Origin: an uncultured Paracoccaceae bacterium
GTDB taxonomy: Bacteria > Pseudomonadota > Alphaproteobacteria > Rhodobacterales > Rhodobacteraceae
Direction of reading: 5' to 3'
DNA: 64,000 nucleotides
NCBI GenBank assembly: GCA_958439195.1
Contig: OY288157.1
Location: forward strand, 186,001 to 250,000
Shown here: positions 1 to 8,122 of the stretch, piece after piece
Layout of the letters: the number at the start of each line of letters is the position of its first letter
Position numbering within the stretch: the first letter of the stretch is position 1
Translations under genes and position numbers: made by a program
Notes under the pieces: model-generated
Seen by the model: the letters and a program-made list of their open reading frames with translations, nothing else
The model's database searches: none
Told to the model about the DNA's origin: nothing

Positions 1-1
1 C

Positions 2-1054
2 GGGCAGGTGCGCGGCTGGGATGCGTCGGCGCATCTGGACCGCGCGGTCATCGCATCATCCGATCGCTTTGCACAATTCGCGCTGGTGGCGGCGCAACAG
101 GCCATGGCGCAATCCGCGCTGGTGGTGGGCGACGGATTGGATTGCGGCGTCATCCTTGGCACCGCAGGTGGCGGCCTGCAAACATCGGATGACAGCTACC
201 GTGCGGTCTATGCCGAAGGCAAAACCCGCGTCCATCCCCTGACCGTGCCGCGCCTGATGCAGAATGCCGGGGCCAGCCACGTTTCCATGGCGCATGGCAT
301 ACGGGGGCCAGTCTTTACCGTTTCCACCGCCTGCGCCAGTTCTAACCATGCGATGGGGCTGGCGTTTCAGATGGTCCGGTCCGGCGCGGTCCGCGCGGTG
401 CTGACCGGCGGGTCCGAAGCGATGCTGTGTTTCGGCGGGATCAAGGCCTGGGAAGGGCTGCGCGTCATGTCCGCGAACGCCTGCCGCCCGTTCAGCCGCA
501 CCCGTGATGGCATGGTGCAGGGCGAAGGCGCCGCCGTTTTCGTGTTCGAGGAACGAGAGTCGGCCTTGGCCCGCGGTGCCGACATACTGGCCGAGGTGGC
601 GGGTTTCGCCATGACATCGGACGCAGGCGATCTGGTCGCGCCTTCCGTCGACGGGGCGGCACGGGCGATGCGCGGCGCGCTCTTGGACGCGGGCCTTGCG
701 CCGGGGGATGTGGATTACATCAACGCCCACGGCACCGCCACCGCGGCAAATGACCGGACCGAGGCCGCCGCCATTGCACAGGTCTTTGGTGCCTCCCCTC
801 CGCCGGTCAGCGCGACCAAGGCGATGCATGGCCATCTGATCGGCGGCACCGGTGCCGTAGAACTTTTGGCCTGTCTGTTGGCGCTGCGCGAAGGTGTGAT
901 TGCCCCGACCATCGGCTTTGAACAGCCAGATTCAGACTGCGCGCTGGACGTGGTCCCCAATCTGGCCCGCAGCGCAAAGGTAGATGTCGCCCTGTCAAAC
1001 GCCTTTGCCTTTGGCGGGTTGAATGCGGTGCTGGCGTTGCGTCGCGCCACGTGA
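2..1054 (+). CDS. FabF-like beta-ketoacyl-ACP synthase, 5' end cut by window
   Basis: Condensing enzyme of the KAS I/II (FabB/FabF) family, which adds a two-carbon unit from malonyl-ACP to an acyl-ACP. The frame is already open at the window edge (visible start GQVRGWD), so some 50-60 N-terminal residues are missing. Counting from the GTG at 8, the catalytic triad is intact: C109 in STACASS, H241 in NAHGTAT, H276 in HGHLIGG, with K271 nearby. Housekeeping FabF usually reads TGHLLG at the last site, so this may be a specialised paralogue, for example in long-chain or lipid acyl synthesis. That is inference; the upstream genes that would decide it lie outside. The stop codon falls inside a 13-bp direct repeat. 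Confidence 0.9.
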   Translation, partial: GQVRGWDASAHLDRAVIASSDRFAQFALVAAQQAMAQSALVVGDGLDCGVILGTAGGGLQTSDDSYRAVYAEGKTRVHPLTVPRLMQNAGASHVSMAHGIRGPVFTVSTACASSNHAMGLAFQMVRSGAVRAVLTGGSEAMLCFGGIKAWEGLRVMSANACRPFSRTRDGMVQGEGAAVFVFEERESALARGADILAEVAGFAMTSDAGDLVAPSVDGAARAMRGALLDAGLAPGDVDYINAHGTATAANDRTEAAAIAQVFGASPPPVSATKAMHGHLIGGTGAVELLACLLALREGVIAPTIGFEQPDSDCALDVVPNLARSAKVDVALSNAFAFGGLNAVLALRRAT

Positions 1055-1084
1055 TTTCCCGGCAAGATGAAGATTTCCCGGCAA
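1053..1084. repeat. 13-bp direct repeat, possible dispersed intergenic motif
   Basis: GATTTCCCGGCAA occurs at 1053-1065 and exactly again at 1072-1084, each followed by a version of GATGAA/ATGAAA. The first copy overlaps the fabF-like stop codon. The motif ATTTCCCGGCAAGATGAA differs at only two positions from ATTTGCCGCCAAGATGAA at 13773-13790, so both may belong to one dispersed family. Confidence 0.6.
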
Positions 1085-1087
1085 ATG

Positions 1088-1113
1088 AAAAAGGCCGCGC
1101 CTTGGGCGCGGCC
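1088..1113 (-). terminator. Rho-independent terminator of the IalB-like gene
   Basis: Perfect 9-bp stem GGCCGCGCC (1093-1101), loop TTG, GGCGCGGCC (1105-1113). Read on the minus strand it is followed by five T (A-tract 1088-1092), 24 bp after the stop codon of the leftward gene. There is no T-tract on the plus side, so it serves the minus strand. Confidence 0.85.
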
Positions 1114-1136
1114 TGTGATCCTGCATCGGGATCAGT

Positions 1137-1844
1137 TCAGTCCTGCGCCGCACCCTCGGCCGGTGCCGCGGCTTCGGCCGCCACGCGTTCTGCGGTCACG
1201 GCATCAAAGCCTGCGGTAAATCCACTCAGCGACATGTCCAACGCCACAGCCTGGTCCGGGGCAACCGCCGGCACGATCGTCACTGTGGCCTTGCCGCCCG
1301 CCTTGAAAGCAGCGACTTCGGCCGCCGTGAACCCCACCCGCGCCACGCATCCCATCTGCGAACAGAAGGTAAAGGGATAAATCTTCGGCTCTGCCGCATC
1401 CACGCCCAACCGCAAACCGGCTGGCAACAGGGTTTCCAGCGGCGCGATGATGGTTGCCCCGGCCGCAGCCTCGCTGCCTTCGGGCAAAGAGAACATGCCG
1501 ATCTCGGCCACCGAGTTACCTTCGGTATCTTTCAAAAGCTGATACAACTGGCACGGCTCGGCCCCTTCGGCGACCCGCACACAGCGCAATTCCCACGCAC
1601 CAAACCCTTCTTTCACGTAAGTGGACCCTGGCCCATCAGCCGGGGCCTGGCCCATCGACAGCCCATCAACAGCCGCATCTGCCGCAGGTGCGGCCGTTTC
1701 TGCCGGTGCCTCTGCCGGTGCCTCTGCGGGGGCTTCTGCGGGCGCTTCAGTGGCTTCTTGCGCAAACGCGGCAATGCCGGAAGCAGAGACAAGCCCCAAT
1801 GCCAGCGCAACAGCCAGCGGACGAGAGAAGGAAAAAGATGACAT
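1137..1844 (-). CDS. Invasion associated locus B (IalB) family periplasmic protein
   Basis: 235 aa. An N-terminal signal peptide (about residues 1-28, ending AAFA/QEA) is followed by a low-complexity linker of EAPA repeats (about 29-52) and a C-terminal IalB-like domain. The domain shows the family pattern: a GAWELRC strand, a second Cys in EPCQLYQ, and a paired FCSQMGC motif, four cysteines suited to disulfides outside the cytoplasm. IalB was named for Bartonella erythrocyte invasion, but homologues are common in free-living Rhodobacterales and their function there is unknown. The start ATG at 1844 has a good site (AAGGACG) upstream. It is monocistronic, with its own terminator. Confidence 0.85.
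   Translation of the reverse strand: MSSFSFSRPLAVALALGLVSASGIAAFAQEATEAPAEAPAEAPAEAPAETAAPAADAAVDGLSMGQAPADGPGSTYVKEGFGAWELRCVRVAEGAEPCQLYQLLKDTEGNSVAEIGMFSLPEGSEAAAGATIIAPLETLLPAGLRLGVDAAEPKIYPFTFCSQMGCVARVGFTAAEVAAFKAGGKATVTIVPAVAPDQAVALDMSLSGFTAGFDAVTAERVAAEAAAPAEGAAQD
1698..1745. repeat. Four 12-bp tandem units coding the Glu-Ala-Pro-Ala linker
   Basis: Units of 12 bp at 1698, 1710, 1722 and 1734 (type CTCTGCCGGTGC) encode the AEAP repeat of the IalB-like protein. The first two differ by one base and the others by a few. A whole number of codons per unit means slippage would change linker length without a frameshift. Confidence 0.7.
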
Positions 1845-1915
1845 GAACTGCGTCCTTGGTTTGTTTTCCCGCCGCTTACCATGCGACGCATGCAGTGTCA
1901 GGTGGCAAATTGGTG

Positions 1916-1993
1916 ATGCGCGGTCCTTGGCCTTTTTTCATCGGCCCAAAAGTGCGACTGGCAAAGCGGATAAGGCGCAGGCTGGGCAAATAA
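1916..1993 (+). CDS. Possible 25-aa basic micro-protein with its own terminator
   Basis: ATG at 1916 opens 25 codons, starting MRGPWPFFIGPK and ending KRIRRRLGK, with a stop at 1991-1993. An AGGTGG ribosome site lies 10 nt upstream. An 11-codon leader frame (ATG 1881, stop 1914-1916) overlaps its start as TGATG, an arrangement typical of translational coupling. A strong terminator starts 3 nt after the stop, so a short transcript ends exactly here. About 9 of 25 residues are Lys/Arg, mostly near the C-terminus, behind a hydrophobic PWPFFIGP segment. I do not recognise a family. It could equally be a small regulatory RNA. Confidence 0.4.
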   Translation: MRGPWPFFIGPKVRLAKRIRRRLGK

Positions 1994-2330
1994 AAAGGGC
2001 CGGAACACCGGCCCTTTTTACATCGTATTTTTGCTCCCTGTCGGACTGGCCGACTTCTGGAATGGGACGCTAAGCGTTAAATTTCGGTCCGTCAACCGTG
2101 AATCTGGCGTGAATCTGACGTTAACTCATGCTGAAATCATTGAACAAATTCTTTCCTTTCGGTCAAAAATCCGATGCATCCGGCTGTCCGACCGCCTGCA
2201 CGATGCAACCCGCCCCGCCACTACAAACCCGCTCTGGCGCAGCGGGGCAAAGCCTGTATCCTTGGCCCCGCACAGGCACGGGCAGCTTTCGCCGCCTTGG
2301 CCGCAGATGACGTTTCAGCAGGGGCAGGAC
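1994..2330. other. Intergenic region upstream of the HerA-like gene
   Basis: After the terminator there are about 310 bases without a supportable gene. They hold a 10-bp direct repeat CGTGAATCTG (2097-2106 and 2108-2117) and AT-richer sequence around 2085-2150 that could contain the promoter of the ATPase gene. The frame is open from 2031 into the ATPase gene, but the codons before 2331 lack family sequence and a ribosome site. I see nothing else. Confidence 0.5.
1997..2019 (+). terminator. Strong intrinsic terminator, usable on both strands
   Basis: Stem GGGCCGG (1997-2003), loop AACA, CCGGCCC (2008-2014), then TTTTT (2015-2019). It is preceded by five A, so it also works leftward. No annotated gene precedes it on the plus strand except the 25-codon frame at 1916-1993. 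It is therefore the main evidence for a short transcript here. Confidence 0.85.
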
Positions 2331-3905
2331 ATGACCGATCAGGCAAGCATTTTTGTAGGTGGCGGCGGTGAAGGATATGGCCTGCCTCAGACACTGCTGC
2401 TGAAATACGGCAACCGCCACGGGTTGATTGCGGGCGCCACCGGCACCGGCAAGACCGTCACCCTGCAAATCCTTGCCGAAGGCTTTTCCGCCGCCGGGGT
2501 GCCGGTGTTCATGGCCGACGTAAAGGGCGATCTGTCCGGTCTTGCGGCCTCGGGTTCGGCAACACACAAACTGCATGTCCCCTTTACCGAACGGTCGGCC
2601 AAGATCGGGCTTGACCTGCAATACCGCGCCTTTCCGGTGGTCTTCTGGGATCTGTTCGGCGAACAGGGCCACCCGATCCGTGCCACCGTGGCAGAGATGG
2701 GGCCGCTTTTGCTGTCGCGCCTTCTGGAACTGACCGATGCTCAAGAGGGGGTGCTGAACGTCGCTTTCCGTCTGGCGGATGAGGAAGGTCTGCCGCTGCT
2801 GGATCTCAAGGATTTGCAGGCGCTGCTGGTATTCATCGGCGAAAACTCTGACGCCATTTCCACCCGCTATGGCCTTGTGGCCACAGCGTCCATCGGTGCG
2901 ATCCAGCGCCGCCTTTTGGTGCTGGAAAACGAAGGCGGGGCAAAGCTGTTTGGCGAACCCGCGCTGGATCTGGCAGACCTGATGCTGACCGATCCCAGCG
3001 GGGCAGGGCGCATCAACATCCTTGCCGCCGACAAGCTGATGAACAGTCCCCGCCTTTACGCCACCTTCCTGCTGTGGCTGCTGTCGGAACTGTTTGAATC
3101 GCTGCCCGAAGTTGGCGATCCCGACAAACCGAAACTGGTGTTCTTTTTCGACGAGGCGCATCTGTTGTTCACCGACGCGCCCAAGGCGCTGGTGGCCAAG
3201 GTGGAACAGGTGGCCCGCCTCATCCGGTCCAAAGGGGTTGGGGTGTATTTCATCACCCAGAACCCCGCCGACGTGCCGGAAAACATCCTTGGCCAGTTGG
3301 GCAACCGCGTGCAGCACGCTTTGCGCGCCTTCACCGCCAAGGATCAGAAAGATCTGAAGATGGCGGCGGAAACCTATCGCCCCAACCCGCGCTTTGACAC
3401 GCAAGAAGCCATCCGCGATGTCGGCACCGGCGAGGCCGTGACATCCTTTCTGGAAAACAAGGGCATTCCCGGCATCGTGGAACGCACCCTGATCCGCCCG
3501 CCGTCCAGTTTCCTTGGCCCCATCGACGCAGGGTTGCGCTCGCAAGTGATGGCCCAATCGCCCGTCGCCGGGAAATATGACACAGTGATCGACCGGGAAA
3601 GCGCCTATGAAATGCTGCGCGCCCGCGCCAACGCCGCTGCGCAAGAAGCCGCGCAGGACACTAGCGCCGAGGCATCACCCTGGGACAAGGGCACGGCATC
3701 ACCAACGGATGACGACGGCTATACCCGCGCGCGCCGCTATGACGGCACGGCAAACGCAGAGCCAAAGGCAAAACCCCGCAGCAGTTCAAGCCGCAGCGAT
3801 TCGGTTGGCGAAGCCTTTGCCAAAAGTTTCGCCCGCCAACTGGGCAGCCGCAGCGGCCAGGCCTTGGTGCGCGGCATCCTCGGATCGCTTTTCCGCAGCC
3901 GATAG
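2331..3905 (+). CDS. HerA-like (DUF853 / YjgR type) P-loop ATPase
   Basis: 524 aa. RecA-fold ATPase related to HerA/FtsK DNA translocases, DUF853 subgroup (E. coli YjgR). Walker A is GATGTGKT at 35-42. A Walker B strand ending FFFDEAH lies at about 269-276, and a sensor-like segment YFITQNPADVP follows. The C-terminal 90 residues are Ser/Asp-rich and low in complexity, then end in a basic RQLGSRSGQALVRGIL helix. I chose ATG 2331 because GGGGCAGG precedes it and family homology begins there. HerA works with NurA in archaea. The bacterial DUF853 proteins have no settled function and no NurA is nearby. Confidence 0.85.
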   Translation: MTDQASIFVGGGGEGYGLPQTLLLKYGNRHGLIAGATGTGKTVTLQILAEGFSAAGVPVFMADVKGDLSGLAASGSATHKLHVPFTERSAKIGLDLQYRAFPVVFWDLFGEQGHPIRATVAEMGPLLLSRLLELTDAQEGVLNVAFRLADEEGLPLLDLKDLQALLVFIGENSDAISTRYGLVATASIGAIQRRLLVLENEGGAKLFGEPALDLADLMLTDPSGAGRINILAADKLMNSPRLYATFLLWLLSELFESLPEVGDPDKPKLVFFFDEAHLLFTDAPKALVAKVEQVARLIRSKGVGVYFITQNPADVPENILGQLGNRVQHALRAFTAKDQKDLKMAAETYRPNPRFDTQEAIRDVGTGEAVTSFLENKGIPGIVERTLIRPPSSFLGPIDAGLRSQVMAQSPVAGKYDTVIDRESAYEMLRARANAAAQEAAQDTSAEASPWDKGTASPTDDDGYTRARRYDGTANAEPKAKPRSSSSRSDSVGEAFAKSFARQLGSRSGQALVRGILGSLFRSR

Positions 3906-4006
3906 GGCGGGGATATACCCTATCCGCAGGGATGGGTACAATCCTTATGCCCGCTGGAGATAGCAGCCCGGATATGGCATATTTGTGGGACAAGGGGAGA
4001 TGGCCT

Positions 4007-4252
4007 ATGGCGCGCCGCGCACCAGACCCGGATCAGCCGCAAACCGAAACGGACCTCATCCGTGACGAACCCGTTGGCGTGGCGCAACCCGAACAGGAAC
4101 CGGCCTATTTCGACCAGGCGCTGTTCGATCTGCATTATCATCTGCTGGCAGTCCGCATTGCCGGCCTGCCCCCGGTGCCAAACCCCGAAGATTACGGCCT
4201 GACCGTTGACCGTGACGGCAACGTCACACGAACCAACCCGCCCCCGGCCTGA
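4007..4252 (+). CDS. Hypothetical acidic protein, 81 aa
   Basis: No family recognised. The frame can start at 3974, but ATG 4007 is preferred because AAGGGGAG sits 8 nt upstream. The N-terminus is a charged, Pro/Gln-rich stretch (MARRAPDPDQPQTET). The middle (about 32-50) is FDQALFDLHYHLLAVRIAG, a likely amphipathic helix, and the C-terminus is a short DRDGNVTRTN turn. No signal peptide or membrane segment is visible. It follows the HerA-like gene by 101 bp in the same direction and its stop is 9 bp from the converging CNNM gene. Codon use matches its neighbours, so it is probably expressed. Confidence 0.6.
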   Translation: MARRAPDPDQPQTETDLIRDEPVGVAQPEQEPAYFDQALFDLHYHLLAVRIAGLPPVPNPEDYGLTVDRDGNVTRTNPPPA

Positions 4253-4263
4253 ACCGCGCTGCG

Positions 4264-5562
4264 TTACAGCGGCCGCACCCGCAGCCGGGTGATCCGGTTT
4301 TCGCGCTTTTGCAACACTTCGAACCGGAACCCATGAAAGCTGAAGGCCTGACCCTCAGACGGGATGGTCTGCGATTCATGGATCACCAACCCGGCGATGG
4401 TGTTCGCTTCGTCATCCGGCAGGGTCCAGTCATTCGCCCGGTTCAGATCGCGGATCGTCATCGACCCGTCAATGATGTAATCCCCCGCCTCATTCCGGCT
4501 TAGCCCGCCATCCTTGGCCACCACATCGAATTCATCGGTGATCTCGCCGACGATTTCCTCAAGGATGTCTTCCAGCGTGATCAGCCCCTGCAAGGCGCCA
4601 TATTCATCCACCACCAATGCGAAATGCGTGCGCCGGGTCAGAAACTCGCGCATCTGTTCGTCCAGAGTGGTGGTTTCGGGAATGAAATAGGGCTTCATCG
4701 CCACCTTGACGATGTCCAGCCCCGCCAGTTGCTCCATCCCGCCTGTCTCGGTGCCGCGCATCAGGCGGTCCACCTCGCGCAGCAGATCCTTGGCGTGGAT
4801 CACACCCAGGATGTTCTCGTCACTATCCCGAAAGATCGGCAGGCGCGTATGGGGCGATGCCAGCGCCTGCGACAGGATCTTTTCCGGCGCATCATCGGCA
4901 TTGATCATCTCGATCTGCCGGCGGTGGCGCATGATTTCGTCCACCGTGCGATGCGTCAGGTCCAGCGCGCCCAAAAGCCGGTCCCGCGCATCCTTTTCCA
5001 CTGCCCCTTCGGAATGGCCCAACGCGATGGTGCCAGCAATTTCCTCGCGCATGGCGGTGATGCGCCCCTCTTCGTTCCCGCGCACCCCCATCAGGTGCAG
5101 CATCCCCCGCACCAGCACCCGCACCACCGCAACAACGGGCGAAAACACCACGATCAACACCCGGATCACCGGGGCCACACGGGTGGCCACCGCTTCCGGG
5201 AAGGTGATGGCCAGCGTCTTGGGCAAGACCTCGCCAAAGATCAGCACCAGCACCGTCATCCCCAAAGTGGCCAGCGCCACCCCGGAATCGCCAAACAAGC
5301 GCGTCAGCAAGGCCGTCGCCAAGGATGCCGAAAGGATGTTGACGATGTTGTTGCCCAACAGCAGCGCACCGATCATGCGCTCACTATCCTCCGTGACCTT
5401 CATCGCGCTGGCCGCGCCCAGCGACCCCTTGTCGGCCTGCGCCTTCAGCTTGCCCCGCGACGATGCGGTCAGCGCGGTTTCCGACCCCGAGAAAAAGGCC
5501 GACAAGCACAGCAGGCCCAGGATCGACAGGGCGGTGATCCAGAAAGCAGCATCAAGCGTCAT
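4264..5562 (-). CDS. CNNM/CBS-domain membrane protein (HlyC/CorC family)
   Basis: 432 aa, standard for the family. An N-terminal CNNM (DUF21) domain with about four hydrophobic segments in residues 5-170 (first one ALSILGLLCLSAFFSGSET) is followed by a CBS pair at about 200-330 (LPIFRDSDENILGVIHAKDLL; FALVVDEYGALQGLITLEDILEEIVGEI). A CorC_HlyC transporter-associated domain ends it. Proteins of this family are linked to Mg2+/Co2+ efflux, although bacterial members are often annotated as hemolysins. It is the last gene of the leftward block after xerD (67-bp gap), so co-transcription is possible. Confidence 0.9.
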   Translation of the reverse strand: MTLDAAFWITALSILGLLCLSAFFSGSETALTASSRGKLKAQADKGSLGAASAMKVTEDSERMIGALLLGNNIVNILSASLATALLTRLFGDSGVALATLGMTVLVLIFGEVLPKTLAITFPEAVATRVAPVIRVLIVVFSPVVAVVRVLVRGMLHLMGVRGNEEGRITAMREEIAGTIALGHSEGAVEKDARDRLLGALDLTHRTVDEIMRHRRQIEMINADDAPEKILSQALASPHTRLPIFRDSDENILGVIHAKDLLREVDRLMRGTETGGMEQLAGLDIVKVAMKPYFIPETTTLDEQMREFLTRRTHFALVVDEYGALQGLITLEDILEEIVGEITDEFDVVAKDGGLSRNEAGDYIIDGSMTIRDLNRANDWTLPDDEANTIAGLVIHESQTIPSEGQAFSFHGFRFEVLQKRENRITRLRVRPL

Positions 5563-5629
5563 TGGGGTTCCGATATGGACACCGCGTCATGGCACGGCCC
5601 GCGCATTATGCGGGCACGGGGCGGCAGGC

Positions 5630-6577
5630 TCAAGCCTTGCTGGGCGGCTTTGCCAGCGGGTGATGTTCCAGAACCAACGATTTCAGATGTTCGTCCAGAA
5701 CATGGGTGTATATTTCCGTCGTGGCCACATCGGCATGGCCCAGCAGCGTCTGGATCACCCGCAGATCCGCCCCCCCGGCCAGAAGATGCGTGGCAAAGGC
5801 ATGGCGCAATGTGTGCGGCGTCACCTTCGCCGGATCAACGCCTGCCAGCACCGCTATGTCCTTGATCAGCAGATAGAAATGTTGCCGCGTCAGATGCCCG
5901 TCGCTGCCCGGCCCCGGAAACAGATGACGGCTCAGGGCATGGCCCTGCTTGCGCGCCTTTTCCTCGGCCGCATCACGATGCGCCAGCCAATCGGTCACGG
6001 CGGCACGGGCGGGGGTGGACAGCGGCACCATCCGTTCCTTGCCACCTTTGCCGCGCACCAGAACCATCCGCGGATTGCCCCGCACCGCCGCGACGGGCAG
6101 TTCCACCAGTTCCGATACCCGCATCCCCGTGGCATAAAGCAGTTCCATCAGCGCCCGGTTGCGCAGCCGTTCCCCATCATTGCGCCCCTTGGTCCGCGCC
6201 GCGTCCAGCAGTCGGTCCACCTCATCATGGGTCAGGCTGGATGGCAGGCGGCGCGTTGCCCCCGGCCCCTTGATACGGATGGCGGGGTTGTCATCACGCC
6301 ATCCCTCGCCATGCCCAAAGCGGTAAAGCTGCCGGATCGAAGACAGCCGCCGCGCCCGCGTGGCCTTGGACAAACCCTCCGCCTCGCAGCCGATCAGATA
6401 GGCTTCCACATCCTCGCGCGTGGCGGTGGCAAAGGCTTTCTGGCGATGGGCAAGCCAGCCCATGAAATCCGCCAGATCACGGCCATAGGCCAACCGCGTG
6501 TTGCGCGCGGCGTCCAGTTCCGCCGCCTGCGCCTCCAGAAAAGTGGAAATCCAGGTCACATCATCGCGCGGGGACAT
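5630..6577 (-). CDS. xerD: Tyrosine recombinase XerD
   Basis: 315 aa tyrosine recombinase that with XerC resolves chromosome dimers at dif next to FtsK. An N-terminal SAM-like core-binding domain (about 8-95) precedes the catalytic domain. The active-site set is complete: R153 (GMRVSEL), Lys about 177 (RGKGGKER), H255 and R258 (HTLRH), H281 (GHADV) and nucleophile Y290 (EIYTHV). It starts 3 bp after the stop of the 513-aa gene, so the two are very likely one transcript. The position opposite aroK-aroB is a familiar Rhodobacterales arrangement. XerC versus XerD is assigned by resemblance, not tested here. Confidence 0.9.
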   Translation of the reverse strand: MSPRDDVTWISTFLEAQAAELDAARNTRLAYGRDLADFMGWLAHRQKAFATATREDVEAYLIGCEAEGLSKATRARRLSSIRQLYRFGHGEGWRDDNPAIRIKGPGATRRLPSSLTHDEVDRLLDAARTKGRNDGERLRNRALMELLYATGMRVSELVELPVAAVRGNPRMVLVRGKGGKERMVPLSTPARAAVTDWLAHRDAAEEKARKQGHALSRHLFPGPGSDGHLTRQHFYLLIKDIAVLAGVDPAKVTPHTLRHAFATHLLAGGADLRVIQTLLGHADVATTEIYTHVLDEHLKSLVLEHHPLAKPPSKA

Positions 6578-6580
6578 GGT

Positions 6581-8122
6581 CTATCCCCGCCGTTCCAGAA
6601 GCAGCAATTCCAGCGCAGCCCGTCGCGCCGCCTTTTCCAACCCCACCGTCCGCAGCAGCGACAGCCCGTCCGTCACACCGTCCAGATCGCCTTGCACGCC
6701 GCGCTCGATCTTTTCGATGGCCGTCAGGATCGCCTCACCCGTGCGGTTTTCATCCACCAACCGTGTCAGGTCTTCACCCGGATCGGGCGCAACAAAGGCG
6801 GGTGCGATGGCGCGCGACAGGCTGTCAGGCGCCGTCAATCCCGCCACATCCCCCCGCGCCAGACCGACAAGAAAAATCTCCAGCGGGGTCTGTGGTTTCA
6901 GATTGGCGGCGATGGCCTCAAAATCCGGGGCCAGCAGCCCCGTCACCAGCGCGATCCGCCCGGCCTCGCCCTCAAACGGCATGGCCGCCAGCCGCTTGCC
7001 GAACAGATCGGCAAAGGCCACCTCCAATTCGACTTCGGTCATCTGCGCCCATATCTCGGGCAGGATCTGCGTGATGGCCGTGCGGTCCCCGGCCTGCATC
7101 GCCGCATCAAACCGTTGGAACGCCTTCACCCGATCCCACACCCCACCCGACGCCGCCGCCCGCCGTTCGGTATACAGCCCCAGCAGCGCGTTTGACGAAA
7201 TCGCCCCGGCCCGCGCCAACCGTTCTGCCGCCTCGACCTGGCTTTTCCACCCCGCCTGCGGGCGCAATTCGGCATGGGCAAAGGCAATGGGCAATGTCGC
7301 GGTAGACAACGGCTCGCCAATCGCCTCGAACATGCGCCAAGCCAGCGGCGTGACCGGCGAAGGGGTCGGCAGGGGCGGCTCGCCCTCGTAAAGATCGGGG
7401 TCCAGAAAGCGCGACAGCAACGCCTCTTCCGCCTCGGTGATATAGCCCAGAACCTGCCCGGTGCGCAGCGTCAGCGCCGCCGCATTCCAATCGCCCGACC
7501 GCGCCAGGCAAAAGATGCGCGCCGGAAAGGTTGGGGCAAGGCCGGGCGATTCCACCATGATGCGGCATCCACGATCTTCTTCGCCGGTCAACAACGCAAC
7601 GTCAAAGCTGCGGCGGAACAGGTCCGGGTCACGACTTCCCGCCGCGTCCAGAAGGGCGCGTGCCTGATCCAGCGCCCCCATATCCAGCAACTTGTCGATC
7701 CGTGCCATCAACAGTGCCGCCGTCGGCCCTGCATCGGCAGGCGGCTCCGCCTCGGCCAGCAGCAGCGTCAGCAGCAGCCCCCGCAGCGCAGGCAGGCTGT
7801 CCACCCGCTCCGCCCCGATCATTGCAACAATCTCATCACTGCGCCCCGGCCCCCAAAGCGCGGAAGGCAGGCCCGTCACGGATGGCGTCAGCAACCCCAA
7901 CGCATCCGCCGATGGCGCGCCGATCACCGTCACCGCCACGGTTTCCTGCACCACGCCCGTTGATACCTCTGGCGCATCCGGGGCAGGGGCAACCGGCGCC
8001 GGGGTGGTTACCGATTGCGACAGCCAGTCGATGGCCGACAATGGTTCCTGCGCCCAACCCAGATGGGGCAGGGCGGCCAGAACCGCGCCGGCAAATGCGC
8101 CTTTGACCCGTCTAGTCGGCAT
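6581..8122 (-). CDS. Uncharacterised secreted alpha-helical protein, 513 aa
   Basis: A Sec signal peptide (MPTRRVKGAF to GWA/QEP, about 1-25) is followed by a long export domain rich in Ala/Leu with regularly spaced helical pairs, such as ALLMARIDKLLDMGALDQARALLDAAG. It resembles TPR/SEL1-like repeats, though no canonical consensus is met. Only scattered Cys occur (two in the 180-215 region), and no catalytic motif is visible. I know similar proteins only as hypotheticals from Rhodobacterales. Its start overlaps the end of a 44-aa membrane peptide gene by 11 bp, and xerD begins 3 bp after its stop, so translation of all three is likely coupled. A periplasmic scaffold role is a guess. Confidence 0.75.
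   Translation of the reverse strand: MPTRRVKGAFAGAVLAALPHLGWAQEPLSAIDWLSQSVTTPAPVAPAPDAPEVSTGVVQETVAVTVIGAPSADALGLLTPSVTGLPSALWGPGRSDEIVAMIGAERVDSLPALRGLLLTLLLAEAEPPADAGPTAALLMARIDKLLDMGALDQARALLDAAGSRDPDLFRRSFDVALLTGEEDRGCRIMVESPGLAPTFPARIFCLARSGDWNAAALTLRTGQVLGYITEAEEALLSRFLDPDLYEGEPPLPTPSPVTPLAWRMFEAIGEPLSTATLPIAFAHAELRPQAGWKSQVEAAERLARAGAISSNALLGLYTERRAAASGGVWDRVKAFQRFDAAMQAGDRTAITQILPEIWAQMTEVELEVAFADLFGKRLAAMPFEGEAGRIALVTGLLAPDFEAIAANLKPQTPLEIFLVGLARGDVAGLTAPDSLSRAIAPAFVAPDPGEDLTRLVDENRTGEAILTAIEKIERGVQGDLDGVTDGLSLLRTVGLEKAARRAALELLLLERRG

Noticed and set aside
2163..3644. 493-aa leftward open frame opposite the HerA-like gene
   Set aside because: Antisense shadow; no ribosome site, no domain.
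4706..7195. 829-aa rightward open frame opposite the CNNM gene, xerD and the 513-aa gene
   Set aside because: It is antisense to three well-supported genes and rich in Arg/Pro/His without domains, a typical shadow frame of high-GC DNA.
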